A DNA stretch of 63,941 nt from Sphingomonas sp. (lineage in GTDB: Bacteria > Pseudomonadota > Alphaproteobacteria > Sphingomonadales > Sphingomonadaceae): assembly GCF_003248515.1 (NCBI RefSeq), contig NZ_QFOB01000017.1:1-63941 (forward strand), written 5' to 3'. The position numbers and the translations under genes are program-made. Of this stretch, positions 49,949 through 59,791 are shown piece by piece. The notes below the pieces were generated by a model. The model saw only the letters and a list, made by a program, of their open reading frames with translations. It made no database searches and had not been told where the DNA came from. Position 1 is the first letter of the stretch. The number at the start of each line of letters is the position of its first letter.

Positions 49949-52486
49949 TCAGAATTGGAATGCCAGCCTGGCATAATAGAAGCCGCCGGCGGTGCCGTAG
50001 GGACCATGGCGATAATGGAAATCATATGCGTAGATGCCATCGTCGAACGGCGATGTGCCGGCCGGCACGGTTACTCCCGTCAGCACATGAGGCCCTTCGG
50101 GAAGCTTGTTGAAGAGGTTGTTCGCCCCCATCGAAAAGGTGATGCCAGACGTCACCTGATAGCTCGCTTCCAGATCGGTCAGGCCGGTCGCCTTGACGAC
50201 GCCGGGGCGAGACGCAAGGCCGGAGACTGCGGGAGTAACCAGAATACTTGTCTTGCCGTAAAAGGTTTCACGCGCGTTGAGCGAGAAGCGTCCGGTTTTG
50301 AACAGGCCTCCGAGGATGATCTTGTAGCTGGGTGTTCCACCCTCCACATAGCTCTCGGAGACGTCGTTGAAGATTGCGGGAATGCGGTTCTTTATAACCT
50401 TCGTCTTGCCATAATTGCCGGTCAGCGACAGTTCGAGCGAGCCAAAACTGAGATCGACCGGATAATGGGCCGCTACGTCGATGCCCAGAGTCCGGGTATC
50501 GATGCCGTTTGTGAAGCTGGATACGCTGATGTTGGGCAGTCCGGGATCGAGCGTGATCCCGGCTGCGGCAAGCGCGGTGTTGATGGCTGCCGCGCCGGGC
50601 TGCACGACCCCACCCAGAACGGCGAAACGCGGGGACGTCCCGGCGATGCGATCCGTGATTTTGATATAATAGCCATCGATCGTGACGAGCAGCTTGGGGG
50701 CCGGCCGCATGACGATGCCGGTCGACGCATTGAACGACTTTTCAGGCTTCAGATTGTTGAAGCCCAGCAAAGCGGCTGCAGGCGATCCGGCCGGCAATTG
50801 CGCGGTCGCGCCCGTGGGGGTCACGGCGATCGTGGAATATTTCTGTTCCGCCAGAGTGGGGGCACGGAAGCCGGTCCCGATCGTGCCGCGGACCGCGAAA
50901 GAAGTGCTGATGTCGTAGCGTGACGTGAGTTTCCCGATCTGGGTCCCGCCAAAGTCACTATAATGTTCGACCCGGCCTGCGAGATCGATGCTCCAGCCGT
51001 TCAGCGGCTTGGCGATGAGGTTCACATAACCTGCATAGGACGTCCGGCGATAATCGCCCGCATCGCTCTGTTTGTAGCCGGGAAAGGACTGGATACCGGT
51101 CTTGTAGGTCGAGTAATAATCGCCGGCTACGATCTCATAGCCATCCCGGCGATATTCGCCGCCGAAAGCGAGCGTCAGCGGATTCGCCATGCCTACATCG
51201 AACGACTTTTGGATATCGGCGGTGATGGTCGTCTGGCTGAGGCGGAAGCCGCCCGCATAGGCAGAACTGGGCGTGTTCGGCCTTACCGTCGATCCGGGCA
51301 GCAGCGAAGCCTGATAGGATTCTATCCAGATTTCGCGGTTCGCCGAATTCCTGATCGTGATGTCGTTTTTCTCATATCCGTAGGTGCCGCTCAGATCGTA
51401 GCTCCAGCCCTCGATCTCGCCTTTAATCCCTCCAGTTAGACTATATTCGTTCTGCACGACGTGCTGAATCGGCAAGATCCCGTAAATTCCGGAATTGCCA
51501 TAGCAGAGCGAGGGATCATAAGCGGCGGTAGTGATATTACCGTTGGGATTGTTGGCAAAATAACAGATGCGTCCCGGTGCCCGATAACCTTGATCTGCAT
51601 TGCCGACTCGACGGGAAATATCGCCGAAGCTGTAGAGCGTGACGCCACCAAGATCATATTCGCTGTTATAGCTTAGGATGCTGAGCCGGGATTCCGGCTG
51701 GCCGCCATTGATCCGCGCCAGCGTACCTCCCGCCAGATTGGCCCACTGCGCGGGTGCATTTGGTTGCAGCGTACCGTTCGCCTGCGTGATTACGACCTGG
51801 CCCGAACCCTGTGTCGTATGCGCCTGCCGCTGGTGGAAGGCGGTCAGGTTGAAGAAACCGGCCTCGCCGAGCTTGAAGCCCACATTGCCCGATGCGGAAT
51901 AGAGATCGCCCTGGCCGTTATAATATTGTCCGGCGGTGAGATTCGCCGTTCCGCCTTCATCCTGATCTTTCAGGATGAAGTTGATGGCGCCTGCTATCGC
52001 ATCGGTGCCGTACACTGCCGCAGCGCCCTCCTGAAGCACCTCGACACGCGCAACACTGGCGGCGGGAATGAGGTCGATGCTCGGAGCGGCCGAGCCTTTG
52101 AACGCCCCGGGCGAAACCTGCAGGATGGCCGAACCGTGGCGGCGCTTGCCGTTGACCAGCACCAGCGTGTGGTTGGGGCTCAAGCCGCGCAGGCGAGCGG
52201 AATAAGAGAAATTGGAAAGGTCGCTGCCCTGGGTCTGCGTATTGAACGACGGAACGAGTTGCGTAAGGACCTGGGTGAGGCTCGGCTGTCCCACATGGCT
52301 CAGGGTTTCCGGCGTCAGAACCTGCACGGGGGCCGCGCTTTCGCTTGCCTGGATACCGACTGCGCGCGTTCCGGTCACGACGACCTCGTCATCCTGATTG
52401 TCATCGGTTGCGACCTGCGCGGCAGCGCAGGCGGACCAAGAAGAACTGACAGCCAATGCAAGGTGAAATGCCGATTTGATCTTCAT
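49949..52486 (-). CDS. TonB-dependent receptor 4
   Basis: An 845-residue receptor with signal peptide (cut near AAAQ), TonB-box-like DEVVVTGTRAVGIQASESAA, plug motifs LRGLSPNHTLVLVNGKRRHG and GAAAVYGTDAIAGAINFILK, and a barrel ending FYYARLAFQF. It resembles TBDR 1 along its length and is probably a paralogue. It has a GGGGGACTGACT ribosome site. It heads the operon receptor-aminotransferase-permease-ATPase-binding protein, an outer-membrane-to-cytoplasm route for one compound. Confidence 0.95.
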   Translation of the reverse strand: MKIKSAFHLALAVSSSWSACAAAQVATDDNQDDEVVVTGTRAVGIQASESAAPVQVLTPETLSHVGQPSLTQVLTQLVPSFNTQTQGSDLSNFSYSARLRGLSPNHTLVLVNGKRRHGSAILQVSPGAFKGSAAPSIDLIPAASVARVEVLQEGAAAVYGTDAIAGAINFILKDQDEGGTANLTAGQYYNGQGDLYSASGNVGFKLGEAGFFNLTAFHQRQAHTTQGSGQVVITQANGTLQPNAPAQWANLAGGTLARINGGQPESRLSILSYNSEYDLGGVTLYSFGDISRRVGNADQGYRAPGRICYFANNPNGNITTAAYDPSLCYGNSGIYGILPIQHVVQNEYSLTGGIKGEIEGWSYDLSGTYGYEKNDITIRNSANREIWIESYQASLLPGSTVRPNTPSSAYAGGFRLSQTTITADIQKSFDVGMANPLTLAFGGEYRRDGYEIVAGDYYSTYKTGIQSFPGYKQSDAGDYRRTSYAGYVNLIAKPLNGWSIDLAGRVEHYSDFGGTQIGKLTSRYDISTSFAVRGTIGTGFRAPTLAEQKYSTIAVTPTGATAQLPAGSPAAALLGFNNLKPEKSFNASTGIVMRPAPKLLVTIDGYYIKITDRIAGTSPRFAVLGGVVQPGAAAINTALAAAGITLDPGLPNISVSSFTNGIDTRTLGIDVAAHYPVDLSFGSLELSLTGNYGKTKVIKNRIPAIFNDVSESYVEGGTPSYKIILGGLFKTGRFSLNARETFYGKTSILVTPAVSGLASRPGVVKATGLTDLEASYQVTSGITFSMGANNLFNKLPEGPHVLTGVTVPAGTSPFDDGIYAYDFHYRHGPYGTAGGFYYARLAFQF

Positions 52487-52615
52487 AGTCAGTCCCCCGC
52501 TTGCCCGGATAAAAACCAGTCTGGCTCCCGATCTCTCTATTGGTTCGGTGGTGAGCGATGGCTCCCTTCGCCCGGCGCTCCAGCATCCGGGCGTGCTTTT
52601 TATCAGATTGTTTTA

Positions 52616-52644
52616 AGCATATAACACTATACGGTGTAGTGCAA
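52616..52644 (-). promoter_or_regulatory. TetR-type operator in promoter of TBDR 4 operon
   Basis: CACTATACGGTGTAGTG (52625-52641) differs from the perfect site at one position. On the minus strand TTGCAC (52644-52639)-N17-TATGCT (52621-52616) is a clean promoter whose spacer is the operator, about 130 nt upstream of the receptor start. Confidence 0.78.
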
Positions 52645-53246
52645 TATGATTGTCATGCGGCTGTGGCTCGCGTAATTTTCGCCAAGCCGCTCTCACGATG
52701 TCGTCCGACCACGAGCGATTCCTGCTGAACGTGCGCGATGGATTGCGTCCGATCGGCGCGATGGGGCTCGCAATGTGTAGGTGCGGATCGCTGCCTTGGT
52801 CCGCGATCAGAGAACCGGTCAGCCCTGCATGACCGACTATATGGCGACGTTGCCCATATGGACCCGAGGGGCGGTCATGTTACCCAAAGATCTGCGTTTC
52901 ACCGGCTTCCGCTATTGCGGGGGCCCGCAATAGGTGACGCGAACGAGGCGGGCATGCGTGGCGCGTCTGGTAGCATGATGTTCGACATCGCCAAGGTTTG
53001 GGCTTGATGGCTGGACAGATTCATTCTCAACCCGATCCCCTGGGCGCCGGGACTAAGCGCCTGGATGCGCGATGAATTTCGGCGTTTTCGGCGAGTGCGG
53101 GTGAATGATGACGTTCGTCAATTGCGCCATCATAGAGGATAGCGTTCGTTATATTCAAACTTTTAAGGAGTTACATAGTATATTAACAGTGCGGGCATGC
53201 CCGCCGCTTGGCGATGAATTTTCTTCCAAGGCATAAGTATTCTTTA
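52645..53246. other. Long gene-free interval between TBDR 4 and the efflux genes
   Basis: About 600 bp with only short, unconvincing frames. A small GCGGGCATGCCCGC palindrome lies near 53191 and the part from about 53140 is AT-rich, just after the stop side of the NodT gene, where it may act as that operon's terminator. No recognisable gene was found. Confidence 0.4.
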
Positions 53247-54653
53247 TTACCAGCTACCGCCAAGCGCTCGATAGAGCTGAACGGTCGCCGTTCCTTGCGC
53301 CATGCGGCTTTGCTCGACCTTGTCCTCATCGGAGAGAGCATCCAGCCGGGCCTGCAACACTTCGCCCAATTGGGTGCGCCCGGCATCGTAGAGTATGGCT
53401 AATTCTTCGGCGCGTCGGCGAGCCATGTCGGATGTGCGGACGAGGCCGGCCAGGCGTTCGTCCATCCCGGTCCGAAAGCTATAAGCGGATTCGACCTCTT
53501 CGAGGGCCGAAAGCATGGCTTGGTCATAGTTGGCGACAGTAGCCTCAAGTTCTGCATCGCCCGCCTTGATCCTGGCCTGCAATCTGCCCGCATTGAAAAG
53601 CGGCATCGCTGCGGAAAGGCTGATCAAACCGCCGGTTCCGCCATAGCCTGGCAGGCCACCCAGTTCGATATGCCCGTTTTGCCCAAGGAAATGGATGGCG
53701 AAGTGCGGAAGCAGATCTGCCTTCAGGCTCTTGAGGCGCGCGGCGCGCGCGTTCACCAGCCACGATCGCGCCGCGACATCAGGCCTGCGGCCAAGAATGT
53801 CGGAAGGAAGCTGCCCGGTGGGAGCGCCCGGCGTCTCAAAAGTGGTGGAGGCTGTCATGTCCGGCACCTGCTCGGGCAACTCGCCCGCCAGTACGGCCAG
53901 TCGCCGCTTGCGGGCATCGATGAGCGATGTGAGAGCCGGGCGCGAGGCGCGGAGCGCTTCCAGTCCATTGCGAGCGCGGGTGACATCGGCTGCTGTCGCG
54001 GCGCCCGTCCGCTGCCGGGCGGCCGCATAATCGACAAGGCGGCCCGCCGTCGCCTCGCTGCGATCAAGCACGGCGAGGCGACTTCTCAGCCCCTGCAACT
54101 GTTGATAATTCTCGACGACGTCAGCCGCCACCATGAGCCTGACGGCATCAGCCGTTCGTGCGGCACTTTCGGAAAGCGCGCGCGCCATTTCGACGTCTGC
54201 GTGACGTCCACCGAACAGGTCAGCCTCCCACGTGGCGCCAAGACCTACCAGATATCCGCTGCCACTGTTTCTGGACAGCGACGGCAGCATGGCCTGCCAC
54301 TTGTCATTGAGCCCGGCATCGCTCTGACTGGCCCACGCAGTGCCATTCGCGGCAACGGTGGGGTAAAGCGCCGATTCCGCGACAGTGATCAGCGCTCGCG
54401 CGGCGGCGACATGTGCCTTTGCGGCGCGAATATCGGCGTTCGCCTCAAGCGATTTCTCGACCAGCGCATCGAGTGCGGGATCGCCCCACGCCGTCCACCA
54501 GCGATCTGTTACGGTTATTGCCGGGTCGTTCGCCGCCGCCGCGTCGAGGCGAGCGGGGGGCGTAACGCGCGGCGTGTGAACCGGGGTGTCCGGCTTGCTG
54601 GCGCAACTCGTGAGCAGCATCGCGAGCGATAGGGAAAGCAATCGGCTATGCAT
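53247..54653 (-). CDS. NodT-family outer-membrane efflux lipoprotein (TolC-like)
   Basis: A 468-residue outer-membrane factor. The lipobox LTSC ends the signal peptide (AMLLTSCASKPD), and WWTAWGDPALDALVEKSLEA opens the first of two repeats of the TolC/OEP fold; the repeated conserved segment is PSDILGRRPDVAARSW. The ATG at 54653 has an AGGAAAA ribosome site. It is the last gene of HlyD-RbbA-ABC2-NodT and forms the outer channel of that exporter. Confidence 0.93.
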   Translation of the reverse strand: MHSRLLSLSLAMLLTSCASKPDTPVHTPRVTPPARLDAAAANDPAITVTDRWWTAWGDPALDALVEKSLEANADIRAAKAHVAAARALITVAESALYPTVAANGTAWASQSDAGLNDKWQAMLPSLSRNSGSGYLVGLGATWEADLFGGRHADVEMARALSESAARTADAVRLMVAADVVENYQQLQGLRSRLAVLDRSEATAGRLVDYAAARQRTGAATAADVTRARNGLEALRASRPALTSLIDARKRRLAVLAGELPEQVPDMTASTTFETPGAPTGQLPSDILGRRPDVAARSWLVNARAARLKSLKADLLPHFAIHFLGQNGHIELGGLPGYGGTGGLISLSAAMPLFNAGRLQARIKAGDAELEATVANYDQAMLSALEEVESAYSFRTGMDERLAGLVRTSDMARRRAEELAILYDAGRTQLGEVLQARLDALSDEDKVEQSRMAQGTATVQLYRALGGSW

Positions 54654-54685
54654 TCTGATTTTCCTGGGTGATGTCATCCATGACG

Positions 54686-55813
54686 CTAGCCTTGCCTTGA
54701 GAGCATCGAACGGAAGCGGTTGACGGCCATCGCCACGAAGAACACGCCCGAGCCGCAGATGATCGCGAGCTCCGGCAGGATCGTCCGCAAGCCCGCGCCA
54801 CGGTAGAGGATCGCCTGGGAGAGGCTCACGAATTGGGTGGTCGGCAGGCACAGAGCGATCGTCCGGACCGCCGGGGGCATGCTCTCGAGCGGCGTCGCCG
54901 CACCCGAAAGCAGATAGGCGATGGCATAGACGGGCACTGCGAAGAGCCCGAACTGCGGCATGGAAGGCGCGAGCGTGGCCATCCACATGCCGAGCGACGT
55001 GACTGAGAAGAGGTAGAGGAACATTGCCGCTGTGAAGAGCGGGAGCGATCCGGTCAGTGGCACCCCCAGAACGCCATGGACGACGAACCAGAGAGACGCG
55101 ATCGAGGCCAGCAGGATCACGAGGCCGTTGGCGAGGATCTTGGCGAAGGCGATCTCGCTGGCGCGCACGGGCATCACCAGCAAATGCTCGATCGTGCCAT
55201 GCTCACGCTCACGGATCACTGCCGCGCCGACGAGGATGATCGAGAGCACCGTCACGTTGGTGACGATCTGCATCACCGAGGTATACCAGGCCGACTGGGC
55301 GTTGGGATTGAAATGCATCCGGCTTTCGACCTTAACCGGCAGTGCATCCAGGAGGCCCCGGGCGTGGAGGAAGTCGAGCGTTTCCTGAGCGAATATCTGC
55401 TGGAAATAGGCGGCGCCGAGGCCTGCTTGCGTCATGGCAGTCGCGTCGACGAGAATCTGGACGGAAGGTGATCGGCCCGCGAGTGTATCGGCTTCGAAGC
55501 GGGGCGGGATCTCGATGACGAAGATATATTGGCCGCTGTCCATCGCAGGGCCGATCGCGGATCGCTCGATGTTCTCTGGTGGTTTGAAATAAGGCTGTTG
55601 GATGGCTTCGCGAAGCCGGCGCGACAGTTCGGAATGATCCTGGTCCATGATCGCGACCGAGGCGTTCATGACCTCCGCGCGCACTCCGTTCGCAACGAGC
55701 TGGATCGCCACGGTGAAGGCGAAAAGGATGAGCGCCATCAGCGTCACATCCTTCATGACACTGCGCAATTCCTTGCCGCTCAGGAGAGCGACGTTGAGAA
55801 TCCAGCGCGTCAT
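54686..55813 (-). CDS. ABC-2 type permease (YhhJ-like)
   Basis: A 375-residue inner-membrane permease: one N-terminal helix (LMALILFAFTVAIQLV), a large periplasmic domain (about 50-170) with VIEIPPRFEADTLAGRSPSV, and five C-terminal helices with IREREHGTIEHLLVMPVRAS, the ABC-2 motif. The ATG overlaps the true stop of the upstream RbbA-like gene (ATGA) behind GGAG. It seems fused to that gene only because of the upstream frameshift. Confidence 0.9.
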   Translation of the reverse strand: MTRWILNVALLSGKELRSVMKDVTLMALILFAFTVAIQLVANGVRAEVMNASVAIMDQDHSELSRRLREAIQQPYFKPPENIERSAIGPAMDSGQYIFVIEIPPRFEADTLAGRSPSVQILVDATAMTQAGLGAAYFQQIFAQETLDFLHARGLLDALPVKVESRMHFNPNAQSAWYTSVMQIVTNVTVLSIILVGAAVIREREHGTIEHLLVMPVRASEIAFAKILANGLVILLASIASLWFVVHGVLGVPLTGSLPLFTAAMFLYLFSVTSLGMWMATLAPSMPQFGLFAVPVYAIAYLLSGAATPLESMPPAVRTIALCLPTTQFVSLSQAILYRGAGLRTILPELAIICGSGVFFVAMAVNRFRSMLSRQG

Positions 55814-58579
55814 TTCTCCTGTTTTCCCAGCACCAGGCGTGCGCCGCCGACGAAAAGGAATGCGAGCGCCAGCAGGGCCAGATAGGCTTGGCCGAAACTG
55901 GCTATGCCCAGGCCCTTGGTAAAGGTGCCCAGACTGATGATCTGGAACCAGGAGGAGGGGAATATCAGTCCGATGATATGGCCAGGTCCAACGAGGGTCG
56001 AGACGGGATAGAGTAGCCCGGAGAAGTTCACCGACGGGATGAGACAGATGAGCGACGTCGCGAAGATGGCGGCGACCTGCGAGCGCACAAATGCGGAGAT
56101 CATCAGCCCGAGCCCGGTGACTGACAGGATGAAGAGGAAGCCACCGATCAGAAGGGCCCACCCCCAATATAAAGACAGTCACAAGGATCAGCATCACGAA
56201 ACTGATCATCGCAAGAAGGGCATAGGGCGTCTGTTTGCCGACCAGGAATGCGCCGAGGCTGGCGGGCGAGGCATAGAGATTGGTGATCGAGCCGATCTCC
56301 TTCTCTCTCACGACGCCGAGGGCGGTCAGCATCGCGGGAATGAGGATCATACACAGCATCAATACGCCGGGCGCCATGGCGTAGATGCTGCGAAACTCCT
56401 GATTGTAGATGAAGCGGGGTTCGATTGTGGACGAAAGATCGGGGATCGCGAAGAGCTGCGTGGGCCGCAGTTGATCGATCGCATAGCGAAGGAAAACGGC
56501 CTCGGCATAAGCGCGGGCATTCGAAGCGGGGAAGGGGCTTGCGCCGTCGATCCGGACGTCCACTGCGGGCCGCCGTCCCGCAACCAGATCGCGTCCGAAC
56601 CCGGGTGGTATGTCCAGCACCATCTTGGCCGATGCCTCGCGCAGCGCCTGATCAGCGGCGGTGTCGCTTCGGAGTTCTGGTTCGACCCGGAAATAGCGTG
56701 ATCCCGCGAAATAGAGTTGCAGGTCGCGGCTCGCGGCGCTGCGATCATGATCGAGTACGGCCAGGCGGATATTCTGCACGTCGAAGGAAATGCTGTAGGC
56801 CGCGATGCACAGCAGGATAATCGGGCCGATCAGCGCGAAGGCGAGCCTGATGTGATCGCGCATGAGTTCGGTCGCTTCGCGTCGAGCAAAGGCCCAGACA
56901 AAGCCCGGCCAGCCGCCGGCGGCGGTTGGTAATCGCGGCCGGCCGGGAGCCGTCGATCGTGCACCGGCGGCAGGAGTGGACGAAGAGACCGAAGCATCGA
57001 CCGGCAAAGGGGCGGCCGCGGTCGGCGCTTCGTCATTATCCTTCTCGAGGACAGTGATGAAGGCATCTTCGAGCCGCTGCGCATCATATCGCTGCGTGAG
57101 TTCCGCCGGAGTGCCGACGGCCAGAACCCGCCCGCGATGCATCAGGGATATGCGGTCGCACCGTTCCGCCTCGTTCATGAAGTGGGTCGAGACGAAGATC
57201 GTCACCCCTTCGTCGCGCGAGAGGCGGATCAGATGGCGCCAGAACATGTCGCGCGCGGCCGGATCGACGCCGGATGTCGGCTCGTCCAGGATCAGGATCT
57301 CGGGCCGATGGAGGCAGGCGGCGGCGAGTTGCAGGCGTTGCCGTATGCCGAGCGGCAGTGCGGCGGGAACGGCGTCGGCATGGGCTTCGAGCTCGAACTG
57401 GGCAAGTGCAGCCGAAACCAGTTCGCCTGCCTGCTGGCGTGGCACGCGATAGAGCCGCGCATGAAGGACCAGATTCTGGCGAACCGAAAGCTCTTCATAG
57501 AGAGAGAAGGCCTGCGACATATAGCCCACGCGCATGCGCGTCTCCATGTCTCCCGGAGCGATCGGCCGCCCGAAGAGGCTGGCTGTTCCGCCCGTCGCAT
57601 CGAGCAGGCCGGTCAGCATCTTCATGGTTGTGGTCTTGCCGCAGCCGTTTGAGCCGAGAAAGCCGAATATCTCGCCGCGCCCGATGCGAAAGTTTACATG
57701 ATCGACCGCTACGAAATCGCCAAAGCGCCGGGTAAGATCATGTGCCTCGATCGCCGGCGCCTTGCCCTGATCCCGCCAGGGTGGCACGATCAGCGCGTCG
57801 CCCGATGGTCGCTTGTCTTGCGGGAGCAGGCGTACATAGGCCGCTTCCAGCGTATCCGCGCCCGCGTTGCGCATGATCTCGCGCGTATCCCCTTGCGCGA
57901 TCACTTTGCCATCGTCCATCGCCACGAGGTGTCCGAAGCGCTCTGCCTCTTCCATGTAGGCCGTGGAGACCAGCACGGTCATGTCCGGCCGCTCCGCGCA
58001 CATCGCGTCCACCAGTTCCCAGAACTGCCGTCGTGACAGAGGATCGACACCCGTGGTCGGTTCGTCGAGGATGAGCAGGTCCGGATCGTGCACCAGCGAG
58101 CAACATAGGCCCAGCTTCTGTTTCATGCCGCCCGAAAGCTTGCCGGCGGGCCGGTCAGGAAAGGGAGCAAGTCCCGTCGCGTCCAGCAGGCGCCGCATAT
58201 GCGTTTCCCGCTCGATCGCGGACAGCCCGAAGAGGCGCCCGAAGAAGTCGATATTCTCGCGGACGGAAAGCGTCGGGTAGAGATTGCGACCAAGCCCCTG
58301 GGGCATATAGGCGACGCGGGAAAGGAAATCCTCCCGCCTGTGGCGCACACCAAGATCGAAGCCGAGAACCGAAAGGCTGCCCTTTTGCAGCTTTTTCACG
58401 CCGGATATGAGGCCGAGCAGCGTCGACTTGCCTACGCCATCAGGCCCGACCAGCGCGGTGGTTTTTCCCTTGGGCAGGGAGAGGGAAACATCGTTCAGGG
58501 CGATGATGCCACCGTATCGATGCGAAAGGCTTTCGATCCGTATCGCCTCCTCGGTGAGGGACTGGACGGGAGGGATCAT
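55810..58579 (-). pseudogene. RbbA-like dual-ATPase ABC exporter with a frameshift
   Basis: The gene encodes two ATPase domains and a membrane domain (about 920 residues when corrected). ATPase 1 has VGPDGVGKST, LSGGMKQKLG and LILDEPTTGVDP; ATPase 2 has GSNGCGKTT, a degenerate LPLGIRQRL signature and LILDEPTSGVDP. Membrane helices follow from about 590. After VFILG near 56166 the frame shifts; removing one G from the G5 run (plus-strand C5 at 56161-56165) restores VFILGWALLIGGFLFILS and the remaining helices to LVLGKQEK. As given, the last six-helix half is broken. Sequencing error or recent mutation. Confidence 0.85.
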
Positions 58580-59553
58580 TTGTCGGTCGCGGTGAGATCT
58601 GGCCAGGGCTGGCGCTTATCGGTGCGCACGAACCCGTCCGCCGTCATGCCGGCCTTGAGTCTTCCGTCCAGACGACGGGCGAGATCAGAGGAGATCTGCA
58701 GCTTCACCCGGTAGGACAGGTTCTCGCGTTCGCTCGCCGTCTCGACGAACTTGGGCGTGAACTGCGCATCAGGAGCGACGAAGCTGATGCGTGCGGGGAT
58801 GGCATCGCCAAAACCCTGCGGGAGAATGCGCGCCTCGTCGCCAAGCCTGATCTTGCCGGCGACCGAGGCGGGAAGGAAGATGGTGAGCCAGATATCCTCA
58901 GCATTGACCAGAGACACGATCTTGCCGCCCGGCGGCAACATCGTTCCAGGTTCTACGATACGATATTCGACGCGCCCGGGCGTCGGTGCGATGATCCGCA
59001 GATCGGCAAGGCCGGCTCTGGTTTGCGCGATCTGGGCGTCGGCCTGGGCAATGGCCGAGCGTGCCTCGCCGACACCGCCGCCTGCCGCCTTTGCGCCACC
59101 TCTCGCAGCGCCCAGTGCCAGGCGGCGCTGCTCCAGCTCGACGTTCGAGACCATGTCGCGATCGCGCAGCTTGGCTGTCTCGACCCAGTCTATGCGGGCG
59201 AGCTGAGCCTGACTGTCTCGCGCGGCGAGCTCCCCTTGTGCGCGCATCAGGGCGGAAACGGCCTGTTCGCGCTTGGCAAGCGCACCGGCGAGTTGTGCCC
59301 TGAGGTCCACGTCATCCTGCTGGGCGATGGCTTGCCCCGCCCGGACGAGATCACCTTCATGGACGGCAAGCGACATCAGGCGGCCGGGATATTTGGCGGC
59401 AATATCGGTGCGTGTCATTTCGAGGCGGCCATTGCCGCGCACGATGGAGGCGGGAAGCTTGTCGGTGCGTCCAAACGTCCACCACAGCCCGAACGCTATG
59501 GCGATGATGATGAGAGCCAGAATGGGAATGACGATGCGGCCCCGCAGCTTCAC
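58576..59553 (-). CDS. HlyD-family membrane fusion protein (YhiI-like)
   Basis: A 325-residue periplasmic adaptor with one N-terminal helix (VIPILALIIIAIAFGLWW), the biotinyl-lipoyl half motif YPGRLMSLAVHEGDLVRAGQ, an alpha-helical hairpin (about 85-185) and the second lipoyl half APTPGRVEYRIVEPGTMLPP. It joins the ABC exporter to the NodT channel. Stop overlaps the ATPase start by ATGA, so the exporter is one operon. Substrates of this class include drugs and lipophilic compounds. Confidence 0.92.
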   Translation of the reverse strand: MKLRGRIVIPILALIIIAIAFGLWWTFGRTDKLPASIVRGNGRLEMTRTDIAAKYPGRLMSLAVHEGDLVRAGQAIAQQDDVDLRAQLAGALAKREQAVSALMRAQGELAARDSQAQLARIDWVETAKLRDRDMVSNVELEQRRLALGAARGGAKAAGGGVGEARSAIAQADAQIAQTRAGLADLRIIAPTPGRVEYRIVEPGTMLPPGGKIVSLVNAEDIWLTIFLPASVAGKIRLGDEARILPQGFGDAIPARISFVAPDAQFTPKFVETASERENLSYRVKLQISSDLARRLDGRLKAGMTADGFVRTDKRQPWPDLTATDK

Positions 59554-59575
59554 GCTTTGTCTCCTTGAGCGTTCA

Positions 59576-59791
59576 TCACACGAGCGCCACGCCGATCCGC
59601 AGGCGCGTCACGTGCTTGTGTTGGTCGAACGGATTTTTGCCGTAGCCGGCGGAGCACTGGCCTAAGGGATGGAGATCCGGGCCTCCGCCGAGGATCCACT
59701 GCAGCGGGCAGGAGAGATCGACTTGAGCCTTTGGCGCCATCGCCAGCATCGCCGTAGCCGTGATGGTTGCAAGGGGGAGTTGCAGTCTCAC
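59576..59791 (-). pseudogene. C-terminal remnant resembling outer-membrane phospholipase A
   Basis: The 71-codon frame opens with GTG overlapping the fabI stop and reads TATAMLAMAPKAQVDLSCPL, then GQCSAGYGKNPFDQHKHVTR and LRIGVALV. The GYG-x-N/S-x-x-D-x-x-x-x-x-TR-x-x-IGV ending and the preceding VDLS-x-PL strand look like the last barrel strands of OMPLA. The catalytic His/Ser part is absent, so it is probably a decayed end of a phospholipase A gene. The alternative is a small secreted protein whose N-terminus happens to be hydrophobic. Confidence 0.45.

Noticed and set aside
54686..58579. A single 1297-residue ABC transporter
   Set aside because: The stretch after VFILGVG is a shifted frame without hydrophobic helices; the real membrane sequence is in the neighbouring frame and the second permease has its own ATG and ribosome site.
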